Positions 35,353 to 44,789 are shown, numbered from the stretch's first letter. The stretch: DNA of 64,000 bases from Desulfofalx alkaliphila DSM 12257 (GCF_000711975.1 NZ_JONT01000008.1:62001-126000); one strand, 5' to 3'. Numbers and translations: made by a program. The notes: a model not told the origin generated them from the sequence alone.

Positions 35353-36540
35353 TTAATTTGTAAGACTGTTGTGCATCTCAATAAAAGCCTTTAACATATC
35401 TGCCGATGCATGCATCAATTCCTCTGTATGTTCGGACTTGCGAGCCATTGAAAGCTTTTTGCCGGCTTGGTGTACCCTTATATGGGGCTCTTCCACTGCC
35501 ACAAAGGCCTTATTGTTACTGTACTTATCCCTGTTGGCATCATACCACTTACCCAGGGCACACTCGTGGTGATTGGGCACCTCGAGCCCTTGGCCTGCTT
35601 CGGACATGACTTTTCTTAGGAAGTTTGCATGGTGTACTAATAAGCCGGCAAGTTTGGTAGAAAGGGAATCGTCATCTGAAATTTCCAGGTGCGGGTTTAC
35701 AATGCTGCAGAGATAATCGCCCTCATGGGCCAGCATTTCACTGATATACTTAGAGTTTTTTTCCAGCGCATCTGATATGTCGGCTAAATTTTCGGCCATG
35801 GCAGCCTGTTCTTCCATGGCGCCGGTGATACTTTCGACCATCTTTCCGGACTCATCAAATTGTGCTGTTATATCTCTAATGGTATTAGCTACACTGTTAG
35901 AGTTTTCTAAATACTGCTCAAAGGATTTCTGTACATTTGAAATGTTGTCGCCTGTGGTGGAAAATTGGGTGTTCATTTCATCAGAGGTCTGCTTAACATT
36001 ACTGACGGCTTCCTTGGTTTGGCCGGCCAATTTACGCACTTCTTCGGCCACCACATTAAACCCCCGGCCGGCATCTCCGGCGCGGGCAGCTTCAATGGCA
36101 GCATTTAGGGCCAGCAAGTTAGTTTGATCCGCAATGTCTGATACATTTTGACTGATGCTGTCTATATGTTTTATTTGATTGCTTAACTGATTGGCGTTTT
36201 CCACCATTTCGTTTAACACTGATTTAGCATGGTCGCCGATTGTGTTTAACTCATTGATTTTATTTATGCTTTCCTCTGTACTTAACATAACTTGCTCCAT
36301 GGAGCTATTAATTTGTTGTATTGAGGCCGAAACTTCTTCTGTCATGGAAGCCATTTCTTGACTGGTGGATGCCACTTCAGATGACTTTTCATTTATTTCT
36401 TCCACCTTGAGCATGGCCAAAAAACAGATTAGCTCTGTGTGCGCCAGAGAAAAGGTGGTAATGGCAGAAACAAAATCTGCACGGCAGTCTGACATCCGTC
36501 TCCCCACACTGTTGTCAGCAACTGGTTTTTTAAAAAACAT
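35353..36540 (-). CDS. soluble methyl-accepting protein with CZB domain
   Basis: A 395-residue cytoplasmic chemoreceptor. There is no membrane helix; the central methyl-accepting domain carries [17 protein letters not shown], and the C-terminus is a chemoreceptor zinc-binding (CZB) domain with [13 protein letters not shown] and VHQAG. CZB domains bind zinc through a conserved H and C-x-L-G-x-W and sense hypochlorite or zinc. The ATG at 36540 follows GGGAG by 9 bases. The gene runs opposite to and between dacF and spoIIAA, which is not its position in Bacillus, so it seems inserted here. Confidence 0.88.
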   Translation of the reverse strand: MFFKKPVADNSVGRRMSDCRADFVSAITTFSLAHTELICFLAMLKVEEINEKSSEVASTSQEMASMTEEVSASIQQINSSMEQVMLSTEESINKINELNTIGDHAKSVLNEMVENANQLSNQIKHIDSISQNVSDIADQTNLLALNAAIEAARAGDAGRGFNVVAEEVRKLAGQTKEAVSNVKQTSDEMNTQFSTTGDNISNVQKSFEQYLENSNSVANTIRDITAQFDESGKMVESITGAMEEQAAMAENLADISDALEKNSKYISEMLAHEGDYLCSIVNPHLEISDDDSLSTKLAGLLVHHANFLRKVMSEAGQGLEVPNHHECALGKWYDANRDKYSNNKAFVAVEEPHIRVHQAGKKLSMARKSEHTEELMHASADMLKAFIEMHNSLTN

Positions 36541-36773
36541 GGAAGAACACTCCCTTATTAAATAATTGTGGCGGCACTTAAGCTTATGTAATACATATAA
36601 GTTGGTTTGCCAAGTTTTGCTATCCAACTCATAATACTATTGTAACTACCAAAAATCAACATAAACAGCTAATTTTTATCAGTACCCTTCAAACTTGGGA
36701 TACATAATTTTTAAAAACCACAAAATCCAACTGATAAATTATTGCCATTCGACATATATTGTGGTAATATATG

Positions 36774-36800
36774 GAAGGAAATAGCGCTTGCAAACCGAAT
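36774..36800 (+). promoter_or_regulatory. sigma-H promoter of spoIIA operon
   Basis: GAAGGAAAT, 11 bases, ACCGAAT exactly fits the Bacillus sigma-H consensus (RnAGGAwWW, 11-12 bases, RnnGAAT), 41 bases before the spoIIAA start. The rest of the 36541-36840 gap shows no gene. Confidence 0.85.
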
Positions 36801-36840
36801 ACTATATAAATCCATCAATTAATAATTGGGGGGCTTTATT

Positions 36841-37179
36841 ATGTATTGGAAACATGAACTGGAGGAGAATACTCTTTTTGTCAGATTGTCCGGTGAGTTT
36901 GATATTGCCGTTGCCGATAAGTTGAGGGCTGATTTAGACAATATACTGGACCAATCCCAGGTAAGGCATATGATTTTCAATCTTGCTGACGTAAACTATA
37001 TTGACAGTTCCGGGCTGGGTGTGATTCTGGGTCGCTACAAAAGATTAAATAAGCAGGGTGGAAAAGTGGCCTTTGTCAGCCCACAACCCCAGGTGAGAAG
37101 GGTATTAGAACTTTCGGGTTTACTAACCATAATCAGTGAATATAGCGATGAGGATGAGGCTTTGAGGAAAATCGGGTAA
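36841..37179 (+). CDS. spoIIAA: anti-sigma-F factor antagonist SpoIIAA
   Basis: A 112-residue STAS-domain protein. VNYIDSSGLGVILGRYKRL contains the serine (S57, equivalent to Bacillus S58) phosphorylated by SpoIIAB. When dephosphorylated, the protein frees sigma-F by binding SpoIIAB. I chose the ATG at 36841, after GGGGGGC; the TTG at 36826 precedes the site. First of the conserved spoIIA trio. Confidence 0.95.
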   Translation: MYWKHELEENTLFVRLSGEFDIAVADKLRADLDNILDQSQVRHMIFNLADVNYIDSSGLGVILGRYKRLNKQGGKVAFVSPQPQVRRVLELSGLLTIISEYSDEDEALRKIG

Positions 37180-37191
37180 GGGGTGTTTGGG

Positions 37192-37635
37192 TTGAGACTA
37201 ATTAATCAGTTTAGATTACAGTTTAAAAGTACTGTAGACAATGTGGCCTTTGCCCGGGTGGCGGTGGCAGCCTTTGCCTCCCAACAGGACTATACGCTAA
37301 ATGATCTGGAAGAGATAAAAGTTGCAGTTTCCGAGGCAGTAACAAATGCTATTGTGCACGGCTACGGGGGGGATGAAGAGCAAGAGGTAGAGCTTAGGGT
37401 GTCACTGACAGAAGACGGTATTGAAATAAGTATATCCGATACGGGAAGGGGCATTGAAGATATAAATACGGCACTGCAACCGGCCTATTCCTCTGATCCG
37501 GAGAGAATGGGCTTGGGTTTTGTTTTTATGCAGTCTTTTATGGATAAATTCCAAGTTGAATCTACGCCCGGTGAAGGCACAACGGTTCTCCTATTTAAAA
37601 AAGTAAATTATATTTCCGATGGCCCGGAAAATTAA
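37192..37635 (+). CDS. spoIIAB: anti-sigma-F factor / serine kinase SpoIIAB
   Basis: A 147-residue GHKL-type kinase. The N box VAVSEAVTNAIVHGY (about 45-59), the G1 box ISDTGRGIE (about 80) and the G2 region MGLGFVFMQ bind ATP. It holds sigma-F inactive and phosphorylates SpoIIAA. The TTG at 37192 follows AAGGGG and gives the usual family N-terminus; the GTG at 37183 overlaps the site. It overlaps the presumptive early reading of sigF by some bases, but the sigF start chosen lies downstream. Confidence 0.95.
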   Translation: MRLINQFRLQFKSTVDNVAFARVAVAAFASQQDYTLNDLEEIKVAVSEAVTNAIVHGYGGDEEQEVELRVSLTEDGIEISISDTGRGIEDINTALQPAYSSDPERMGLGFVFMQSFMDKFQVESTPGEGTTVLLFKKVNYISDGPEN

Positions 37636-37648
37636 GGCGGGGCACATA

Positions 37649-38422
37649 ATGAGCGGAAGACTGCTGGAAATGAACCTGCCCCGTTTTCCCCTATTGAAAG
37701 ATGAAGAGATGCGCAAATTAATAAAGAGAGCCCAATCGGGGGATAGTGAAGCCAGAGACAGGCTGGTTAATTGTAACTTAAAATTGGTTTTTAACCTGGT
37801 ACATCGGTTTCAAAACCGTGGCTATGAACTGGAAGACCTTTTTCAAATAGGAACAATTGGGTTAATGAAAGCAATAGACAAGTTTGATTTAACCTATGAC
37901 GTCAAGTTTTCTACCTACGCCGTGCCCATGATAGTTGGGGAAATAAGGCGTTTCTTGCGTGATGATAATCCGGTTAAGGTAAGCAGATCGCTAAAGGAAG
38001 CGGCTTACCGTATTCAGGTTACCAAAGATCGCCTGACTGCTAAAATGGGTAGGGAACCGAATATTGGGGAAATAGCGGAAGAGCTTGGCTGTACCCGGGA
38101 AGAGGTGGTCACTGCACTGGAAGCCTCACAAGCCCCCACCTCAATTTATGAGACCCTGCATCAAGACGATGGCGACCCCATCTATATCTTAGACCAGCTA
38201 AAAAGTGATGATGATGGGGACAGCCCCTGGTTAGACCACCTGGCGGTGAAGGAGATGTTAATAAAGCTGCCTGAACGGGACAGAAAAATTATTTTGTGGC
38301 GTTTCTTTGAGGATTTAACCCAATCAGAGGTTGCCCGACGTCTGGACCTATCTCAGGTGCAAGTATCAAGATTGGAAAGGCAGGCACTAAAAAAACTTCG
38401 CCAGCTGGCGGCAAATAATTAG
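37649..38422 (+). CDS. sigF: sporulation sigma factor F
   Basis: A 257-residue sigma-70 family factor (Bacillus: 255). It shows region 2 with DLFQIGTIGLMKAIDKFD and FSTYAVPMIVGEIRR, region 3 and region 4 (QSEVARRLDLSQVQVSRLERQ in segments). It directs the first forespore-specific transcription. The ATG at 37649 follows AAGGCGGGG; an earlier ATG at 37619 lies upstream of that site. It ends the operon before a strong terminator. Confidence 0.95.
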   Translation: MSGRLLEMNLPRFPLLKDEEMRKLIKRAQSGDSEARDRLVNCNLKLVFNLVHRFQNRGYELEDLFQIGTIGLMKAIDKFDLTYDVKFSTYAVPMIVGEIRRFLRDDNPVKVSRSLKEAAYRIQVTKDRLTAKMGREPNIGEIAEELGCTREEVVTALEASQAPTSIYETLHQDDGDPIYILDQLKSDDDGDSPWLDHLAVKEMLIKLPERDRKIILWRFFEDLTQSEVARRLDLSQVQVSRLERQALKKLRQLAANN

Positions 38423-38447
38423 ACAAGGCATATATTTTTGTACTTTT

Positions 38448-38476
38448 AAAGGCGGACCTTCCTGTCCGCCTTTTTA
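38448..38476 (+). terminator. rho-independent terminator
   Basis: AAAGGCGGAC-CTTCCT-GTCCGCCTTT with a T-run after sigF. Confidence 0.9.
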
Positions 38477-38485
38477 CTTATATTC

Positions 38486-39772
38486 CTACTTATGACGGTA
38501 AATTACATGCTCCATAAAAAGCACAGCCAGGGTCCCTATTACAAAGCCATTACCAAGGATGGGTATTAATAAAGGGGGAAAGACCTTAAGGGCATGGCTT
38601 GGCAGAAAAGACACTATAATCCCCAACATCAAAGGCAGACCGATTATTAAGCCATCCTCAAAGGTAAAAGTTTTGCTGCCAAAGGCTACAATTAGGCCTG
38701 CAGCAATCTGAGAACACATGATATACAATAAGACTATGCCTATGATTAAGACAGGTATGTTTCCTAGAAAAGCAACAAGCTTTGGTAAAAAGGAGATTAC
38801 CAAAAGTCCAATGGCCGCAGGAACCAGGGTAAAACGGGAGGCGATGCCATTGGCTGCAATAATTCCTGTGCTTAGGGAGAAGTTGACAGTGCCAATCACA
38901 TTTAAAAAACCCGCCAGCATATTGGATAAACCGGTCACAGCAATCCCCACTGTAATTCTCTTACTCATGTTGGAAGGGTTAATTAACTTTCCAACGGATT
39001 GGATAGAGCCCAGGTCATTTATTGAAAGGGCTAAAAAGCAAATTAAAAAGGAAATTAGCACCCCAAGATCTAAAGAAAAGCTAAATTCTGTTCCCCTTAA
39101 AAAGTTAGAGAAAGTATTATACTCAAAGCTACCCACCCATTCATATTGGGGCACAAAAGCCAAGTAAATTAAACTGCCCGCAATCAAAGCCCAAACAATT
39201 AAGGTGGATTTCCAGATGCCCGTTAATAACTTGTTAGCCAAAAACATTCCCATTATAAATATCAAGGCAAAACAGAGGTGAAAAAGCTCCATGCCGGCCT
39301 GGGGTACCGTTAAGATCAAATTTAAGATGGTGGGTGTCAGGGTGAGGGCAATTAAAATCAAAATGGCAGCAACCACCCTGGATGTAAATAGTTTTTCTAA
39401 CTTAGCGAATAAACCGGTAATACTCAGCAGTGCTAAAATAGCTCCCCCCAGCATAATGGCAGAATAAATATCTTCAATGGTGCTATTTTGGCCGGCAACG
39501 ATTGCTACTAATAAAACGGTTGCCGGACCGACAACCAAGGGTAATTTATGTCCTAAGAAGATTTGTATTAACAAGCTGACAGCAACCAGAAAAAATAATT
39601 TTTGCATATAGTGAACTTGGGTTCCGAGGTCACCGAAATGTAATCCTGCCACCACCTTGCCCACTATAATCACCGTCGGTAAGCTGATGGCAAACCACAG
39701 TAAGCCATATAAGAGGCTGTCTATTAAGGGAGGCTTTTCATCTAAACCATACTTTAGTTTAATACCGGCCAA
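38486..39772 (-). CDS. uracil/xanthine permease family transporter
   Basis: A 428-residue membrane protein of the nucleobase:cation symporter-2 family, with about 12-14 helices; LKYGLDEKPPLIDSLLYG is the typical N-terminus and LPLVVGPATVLL resembles the substrate-binding region. Nucleobase uptake is likely, substrate unknown. I prefer the TTG at 39772, 6 bases after AAGGTGG; a TTG at 39826 would add 18 residues but has no ribosome site. It runs opposite to, and separates, sigF and the dodecin-spoVA genes. Confidence 0.75.
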   Translation of the reverse strand: MAGIKLKYGLDEKPPLIDSLLYGLLWFAISLPTVIIVGKVVAGLHFGDLGTQVHYMQKLFFLVAVSLLIQIFLGHKLPLVVGPATVLLVAIVAGQNSTIEDIYSAIMLGGAILALLSITGLFAKLEKLFTSRVVAAILILIALTLTPTILNLILTVPQAGMELFHLCFALIFIMGMFLANKLLTGIWKSTLIVWALIAGSLIYLAFVPQYEWVGSFEYNTFSNFLRGTEFSFSLDLGVLISFLICFLALSINDLGSIQSVGKLINPSNMSKRITVGIAVTGLSNMLAGFLNVIGTVNFSLSTGIIAANGIASRFTLVPAAIGLLVISFLPKLVAFLGNIPVLIIGIVLLYIMCSQIAAGLIVAFGSKTFTFEDGLIIGLPLMLGIIVSFLPSHALKVFPPLLIPILGNGFVIGTLAVLFMEHVIYRHK

Positions 39773-39950
39773 ATTAGCTACCACCTTTTCTGGGTTTTTA
39801 TTTATTTTATCATAAAATTTTGACAAAGACGGAGATATATAGAATATGACTTTACAAAAATTTCATTGTTTTCCTTGTGCAGTATATTTTTTTCATAATG
39901 ACACATAATACCATTGGTCTTACTATCTGCACATAAGGGAGGAAAATATT

Positions 39951-40148
39951 ATGCACCATTCATTTGTCATTGAATTAAGTGGGGAATCCCCTGACGGCTG
40001 GCGTTCCGCTGTGCAAAGTGCCGTTACAGAGGCCAGTAAAAGCTTTGACAATATTACCGGTGTAGAAATTACCAGCCTAAAGGCAAAGGTTGAACATGGC
40101 CGCCTAACAGGGTACAAAGCCAACATGAAGATTTCATATTCTGAGTAA
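39951..40148 (+). CDS. dodecin-family flavin-binding protein
   Basis: A 65-residue protein of the dodecin fold: SPDGWRSAVQSAV followed by I-T-G-V-E, then V-E-x-G-R-L-x-x-Y-K-A, matching the strand-helix-strand-strand pattern of dodecins, which form 12-mers that store flavin. The ATG follows GGGAGG. It lies 23 bases before the spoVAE gene, so it may share its transcript and be sporulation-linked here; that is inference. Confidence 0.75.
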   Translation: MHHSFVIELSGESPDGWRSAVQSAVTEASKSFDNITGVEITSLKAKVEHGRLTGYKANMKISYSE

Positions 40149-40171
40149 CACAATGTTTTGGAGGTGGCAGT

Positions 40172-40756
40172 TTGGCGGACAAAAAAAGAGTTATTCTGAT
40201 TACAGACGGTGACAGAATAGCAAAGGAAGCAGTGGAAACTGCCGCCAAAAACATCGGTGCCCGGTGTATCTCTTGCTCGTGGGGCAATCCCACCAGATTA
40301 ACAGGTGAACAACTGTCTAAAGAAATAATGCGTGCGCCCCATGATCCTGTGGTGGTAATGCTGGATGACAGGGGCTTTCATGGGGAAGGCCCCGGTGAAA
40401 GCGCCCTGCGCTATATAGCAGAGCATCCGGATATAGAGGTTTTGGGGGTGGTGGCGGTGGCCTCCAACACTGAAGGGGTGGAAGGTGTGGTGGTGGATCA
40501 ATCCATCACCAATGACGGAGAAATAATAGAGGGTCCGGTAGATAAAGACGGCTTTAGGTGTCCGGGGAATGGTACCATGCACGGTGATACAATTGAAATA
40601 CTAAAAGAGCTGGATTTTCCGGTGGTAATTGGCATTGGCGATATTGGCAAAATGTGCGGTTACGATGATGTTTGTTACGGAGCGCCGGTCACAACAAAAG
40701 CGCTGCAGGAAGTTTTAAACAGGAGTGGTTATGGTGGCGACAGAATCGGTAAATAA
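40172..40756 (+). CDS. spoVAE: stage V sporulation protein AE (SpoVAEa-type)
   Basis: A 194-residue soluble protein matching the SpoVAEa type. ILITDGDRIAKEAVE, ISCSWGNPTRLTG and MLDDRGFHGEGPGE are typical. It is encoded with spoVAF and is part of, or accessory to, the SpoVA machinery that moves dipicolinic acid into and out of the spore. TTG start after GGAGGTGG. It overlaps spoVAF by 26 bases. Confidence 0.85.
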   Translation: MADKKRVILITDGDRIAKEAVETAAKNIGARCISCSWGNPTRLTGEQLSKEIMRAPHDPVVVMLDDRGFHGEGPGESALRYIAEHPDIEVLGVVAVASNTEGVEGVVVDQSITNDGEIIEGPVDKDGFRCPGNGTMHGDTIEILKELDFPVVIGIGDIGKMCGYDDVCYGAPVTTKALQEVLNRSGYGGDRIGK

Positions 40757-42233
40757 GGAGGTCCGACTGGCAAAAAATATCGACATAAATATTAAGGTAT
40801 TAAATGAGAAGTTGGGTGTGGACAAAAGCTACGATGTTATTTGCCGAAAAATGTCGGTGGCCGGTAAAAAAATTGCCCTCTATTATATCAACGGTATGGT
40901 TAAGGACGAGATTATGGCGCTTATACTGCGCAATCTTGATGAACTACAGCGTAAGGATATTGCCGTTAATACACTGGAAAAGTTGCTGAGCGCCCATATT
41001 AATCATGTTCAGGTACAATCAGAAGACGAAATTGATACCATTATCTTAAATATCATGTCAGGTCCCCTGGCGCTGCTGGTTGACGGGGAAGATAAGGCAC
41101 TGGTACTTGATGTGCGCAACTATCCTGGGCGCATGCCGGAAGAGCCGGATTTGGAGAAGGTGGTGCGTGGTTCCCGGGACGGGTTTGTAGAAACCCTGCT
41201 TTTTAATTCCTGTTTAATTAGACGCCGTATTCGGGACCCCAGACTTCGCTTTGAGGTAATGCAAAGCGGTGTGCGTTCTAAAACGGATATTGTAATTGGC
41301 TACATAGAAGAGGTGGCCAACCCGGATACCGTTGAGGAGATTAAAGAACGCCTTGGGGCCATTAAGATTGACGGTTTGCCCATGGCTGAAAAGGCGGTGG
41401 AGGAACTAATTACCCCGGGCAGTTACTGGAATCCTTTTCCGAAGGTGCGCTATACTGAACGCCCCGATGTGGCAGCTGTGCATCTGCTGGAAGGAAGGGT
41501 GCTGGTTTTGGTGGATACCTCCCCCAGTGTAATCATCGCACCCTGTACACTGTGGGATCACATGCAGCATGTTGAAGAATTTCGACAAAACCCCACCGTC
41601 GGTATATATGTACGGTGGGTAAGGTATGTGGGAATTATAGTATCTGTGTTTTTGTTGCCCCTTTGGTTTTTGTTTGCCGTCCAACCGCAATTATTGCCCC
41701 CGGCACTAAAATTTATAGGGCCCAGCGAGGTCGGTAAAATACCCTTGTTTGTGCAGTTTTTAATGGCAGAGCTGGCTGTTGATTGGATAAGAATGGCAGC
41801 TATCCATACCCCTGCACCCTTAACCACCTCGCTGGGTATTGTGGCCGCCATATTAATTGGTGATATGGCAGTTGAAATAGGACTGTTTAATGCTGAAGTG
41901 GTATTATACACTGCGGTGGCAATGATTGGCCTCTTCCTCACCCCCAGCTATGAACTGTCTTGGGCCAATCGTTTAGTGCGCTTGTTTTTGTTGCTTGCGG
42001 TGGCGGCGCTGGGTTTGCCGGGGCTAATTATTGCCATGTTAATAGTAACGGTATATTTAATCAAAACCAAGTCCTTTGGCATTCCCTACCTATGGCCGGT
42101 TATTCCCTTTAATTTCAAATTTATAAAAACAATATTTTTACGCACCCCGGTATCAGTACAGAATACCCGGCCAAGTATTTTGAAACCAAAACAATGGAAG
42201 AGGCAGGAAAAGGGCAAAAGGAATGAGCAGTAG
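40731..42233 (+). CDS. spoVAF: stage V sporulation protein AF / GerA-type germination protein
   Basis: A 500-residue protein of the GerA/SpoVAF family: a 280-residue soluble N-terminal domain (SGPLALLVDGEDKALVLDVRNYPGR in segments) and four or five membrane helices from about residue 300. SpoVAF is a spore inner-membrane protein connected with germination. The start is taken as the ATG at 40731, 5 bases after AGGAG; a CTG at 40767 after AAGGAGG is an alternative. No spoVAA-spoVAD genes are next to it. Confidence 0.88.
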   Translation: MVATESVNKEVRLAKNIDINIKVLNEKLGVDKSYDVICRKMSVAGKKIALYYINGMVKDEIMALILRNLDELQRKDIAVNTLEKLLSAHINHVQVQSEDEIDTIILNIMSGPLALLVDGEDKALVLDVRNYPGRMPEEPDLEKVVRGSRDGFVETLLFNSCLIRRRIRDPRLRFEVMQSGVRSKTDIVIGYIEEVANPDTVEEIKERLGAIKIDGLPMAEKAVEELITPGSYWNPFPKVRYTERPDVAAVHLLEGRVLVLVDTSPSVIIAPCTLWDHMQHVEEFRQNPTVGIYVRWVRYVGIIVSVFLLPLWFLFAVQPQLLPPALKFIGPSEVGKIPLFVQFLMAELAVDWIRMAAIHTPAPLTTSLGIVAAILIGDMAVEIGLFNAEVVLYTAVAMIGLFLTPSYELSWANRLVRLFLLLAVAALGLPGLIIAMLIVTVYLIKTKSFGIPYLWPVIPFNFKFIKTIFLRTPVSVQNTRPSILKPKQWKRQEKGKRNEQ

Positions 42234-42248
42234 GCCCCCATGGAAAAT

Positions 42249-42280
42249 AAAACTCCCACCTTTTTAGATGGGAGTTTTCT
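42249..42280. terminator. rho-independent terminator
   Basis: AAAACTCCCA pairs with TGGGAGTTTT (10 bp, 10-base loop). It lies between spoVAF and the convergent small gene and may act on both strands. Confidence 0.8.
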
Positions 42281-42286
42281 TGCTTC

Positions 42287-42424
42287 TTATCTGCATGGGC
42301 CTGGATAGTAACCACCGGGATTACCCATCAAGAGCAAAATAAGAATCAGGAAAATTAAAAAACTGTTGTCATTGCAGGGGCCGGGCATGGGGCCAGGGCC
42401 GGGGCCGGGATAGCATCCGCTCAT
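42287..42424 (-). CDS. small Gly/Pro-rich membrane peptide
   Basis: A 45-residue peptide. The first 20 residues are a Gly-Pro run with two cysteines (YPGPGPGPMPGPC), followed by a hydrophobic helix (SFLIFLILILLLM) and a tail with GGYYPGPC. The start follows AGGAGG by 9 bases. Similar tiny Gly/aromatic-rich proteins (YjcZ-like) occur in spores of Firmicutes; this one is not clearly a member. Its position after spoVAF supports a spore-surface role, but that is inference. Confidence 0.55.
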   Translation of the reverse strand: MSGCYPGPGPGPMPGPCNDNSFLIFLILILLLMGNPGGYYPGPCR

Positions 42425-42570
42425 GAAGCAAAACCTCCTTATTATTTGTATTCCCTGTATATTATGAAAGCAGTGGGTTTTTGGTGAATAATAAATATCC
42501 TTTAAAGGTGGCATATTTTGGCTTGTAAATGTTCATACTACAAAAAACTGTCTTTTTGGGAGGGAAGTTT

Positions 42571-43569
42571 ATGCCTATTAAGGTGGGTATACCACGGGCA
42601 TTGCTATATTACTACTACTACCCAATGTGGAAGGAATTTTTTGAAACCCTTGGCTGTCAAGTGGTGCTGTCAGACAAAACTACCAAGGGTATTTTGAATG
42701 AAGGGGTTAAGTCAGCGGTAGATGAGGCTTGTTTACCGATAAAACTGGCATTTGGACACCTGCTTAACCTGTCTAAAAAGAAGGTAGATTACATTTTTGT
42801 GCCCCGCTTGGTAAGTGTGGCCCACCGGGAGTATATTTGTCCTAAATTCTTAGGTTTCCCCGACATGGTGAAACAGAGTTTGGTAATAGAACCGACAATA
42901 ATAGATGTGACCTTTAACCTGAGAAGGGGCAGGGATGAAGAAAAAAGGGCCTTTAGGCAAGTGGCAGTGCATTTTACCGGCAACCCCTTTAAAATATGGC
43001 AGGCCTACCGGCGGGGAAAAGGGGCCCAGCACACCTTTGATCAACTGCTGTTGGAAGGGTATTTACCCGAAGAGGCTTTTGATATTATGTATGGCGGTAA
43101 AAGGCCTAAAGGCAATAGGGATGATAAAGAGTTAAAGGTGGCGGTAATTGGTCATCCATATAACATTTATGACCCTTATATCAGCATGAATTTGATTAAT
43201 CGCCTAGGTGATATGGGTGCCAAAGTGGTCACAGCGGACAACCTGTCTGCCGCAGATATTGAGCGGGAAACCAGAAAGTTGCCAAAAAAAATTTTCTGGA
43301 CCCTTGGCCGGCGCATGATTGGGGCAGGCTACTATTATGGTGAAAACAAAATAGACGGTATTATTCACATTGCAGCCTTTGCCTGTGGGCCAGACTCCAT
43401 GACCGGCGAACTAATAGAAAGAAGTAATCGGCAAAAGCGGCGGGTGCCGTTTTTAAACCTGACGCTGGATGAACACACCGGGGAAGCCGGTGTAATAACC
43501 AGAATAGAAGCCTTTTTAGATATGGTCCGTTGGCAAAAGGCAAAACAGGCGGCACAAACCGGCAGTTAA
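42571..43569 (+). CDS. DUF2229 protein (activase-associated) 1
   Basis: A 332-residue cytoplasmic protein of the DUF2229 family, normally found fused to or beside BadF/HgdC-type ATPases. It starts KVGIPRALLYYYYYPMW; cysteines are in DEACLPIKLAFGHL and AFACGPDSM, and LTLDEHTGEAGVITRIEAFLD near the C-terminus is shared with the next gene. The cysteines suggest an iron-sulfur site. The ATG follows GGGAGG by about 7 bases. Not similar enough to dehydratase subunits to call it one. Confidence 0.78.
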   Translation: MPIKVGIPRALLYYYYYPMWKEFFETLGCQVVLSDKTTKGILNEGVKSAVDEACLPIKLAFGHLLNLSKKKVDYIFVPRLVSVAHREYICPKFLGFPDMVKQSLVIEPTIIDVTFNLRRGRDEEKRAFRQVAVHFTGNPFKIWQAYRRGKGAQHTFDQLLLEGYLPEEAFDIMYGGKRPKGNRDDKELKVAVIGHPYNIYDPYISMNLINRLGDMGAKVVTADNLSAADIERETRKLPKKIFWTLGRRMIGAGYYYGENKIDGIIHIAAFACGPDSMTGELIERSNRQKRRVPFLNLTLDEHTGEAGVITRIEAFLDMVRWQKAKQAAQTGS

Positions 43570-43633
43570 CAGCTCTTGTAGAAAAAGGTTTTGATGACAG
43601 ATGTTTTACTTATAAATTTAATTGGAGGTAGAG

Positions 43634-44731
43634 ATGAAGGTTACTTTTCCACACATGGGCAATCTTTATATTTGCGTCAAGGGCATGTTGGAGTACCTGG
43701 GCATTGAAGTGGTGCTGCCTCCACCCTGCAGTAAGCGCACCCTAACCCTGGGGGCCAAATATGGCCCTGAGTTTGCCTGTATGCCCCTGAAACTCAACCT
43801 AGGTAATTTTATTGAGGCATATGAGCTGGGGGCTGATACCATAATGATGGCCGGCGGTTGTGGCCCCTGCCGATTTGGTTACTACGCCCAGGTGGAGCAT
43901 GCCATTCTAAAGGATTTGGGTTATCACTACAAAATGGTGGTGTTAGAACCGCCGGATAAACACATCACTGAATTGACAGCTCGTATAAGTGAAATAACAG
44001 GAAGAAAATCCTGGTTGCAGGTAATAAGGGCCATTCGCTATGGCTACTTAAAAAGCCGGGCGGTGGATGAGGTGGAAATGCTGTCATATAAAATTCGACC
44101 CCGGGAGCTGCGCATGGGAGAAACAGACCGGGCATTGGCCCAGGCATTGAAAGAAATTGAAAAGGCCGATAATCCCCAAGAACTAAAGGCGGCAGCACTG
44201 CGGGGTAAAGAAATTATGTACAGTGTTGCAGTTGATCCCCACCGCCCGGTAATAAAGGTGGCCTTGATTGGCGAAATTTACACCCTATTAGAGCCCTTTG
44301 CCAACTTTAACATTGAAAGACATTTGGGGCGCATGGGGGTGGAAGTGGATCGTTCCTTACACCTCAGTGAATGGATAAATGACCACCTCTTTATGGGCTT
44401 AATTAAGGGCATCCGCAGCAGCAAGGCCTATCGGGAAAGTGCAAAACCTTTCTTAAATCATTTTGTTGGCGGCCACGGCATGGAAACCATAGGCAGTATT
44501 TCAGTGTACGCCCGCCAGGGTTTTGACGGTGCCGTGCAGGTATTTCCCTTTACCTGTATGCCGGAAATTGTGGCGCAGAGCATAATTCCCAAGGCGGCGG
44601 CAGCGGCAGATATGCCGGTACTCACCCTAATAGTTGATGAACACTCGGGCGAAGCGGGACTGATTACCCGTCTGGAAGCATTTATCGATTTATTGGCACG
44701 CCGTAAACACCATAGAGCCATGGGGCAGTAG
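43634..44731 (+). CDS. DUF2229 protein (activase-associated) 2
   Basis: A 365-residue relative of the preceding protein. It has MAGGCGPCRFGYYAQ (about residues 75-89), cysteines in FACMPLKLNLG and TCMPEIV, and the shared LIVDEHSGEAGLITRLEAFID ending. Two related modules side by side suggest a heteromeric partner complex for the ATPase downstream. GGAGG precedes the ATG at 43634 by 6 bases. No dehydratase gene is present here. Confidence 0.78.
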   Translation: MKVTFPHMGNLYICVKGMLEYLGIEVVLPPPCSKRTLTLGAKYGPEFACMPLKLNLGNFIEAYELGADTIMMAGGCGPCRFGYYAQVEHAILKDLGYHYKMVVLEPPDKHITELTARISEITGRKSWLQVIRAIRYGYLKSRAVDEVEMLSYKIRPRELRMGETDRALAQALKEIEKADNPQELKAAALRGKEIMYSVAVDPHRPVIKVALIGEIYTLLEPFANFNIERHLGRMGVEVDRSLHLSEWINDHLFMGLIKGIRSSKAYRESAKPFLNHFVGGHGMETIGSISVYARQGFDGAVQVFPFTCMPEIVAQSIIPKAAAAADMPVLTLIVDEHSGEAGLITRLEAFIDLLARRKHHRAMGQ

Positions 44732-44789
44732 TTGCCTTTGGGTATTGCTTTAATACTTCTATATATAATAAGGAGGATTATTTGAACAG

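Noticed and set aside
38486-39826. The upstream TTG at 39826 for the nucleobase permease
   Set aside because: It has no ribosome site, and the TTG at 39772 with AAGGTGG gives the family's usual N-terminus.
40767-40790. A CTG start for spoVAF after AAGGAGG
   Set aside because: Possible, but the ATG at 40731 also has AGGAG nearby, and CTG starts are rare; kept only as an alternative.
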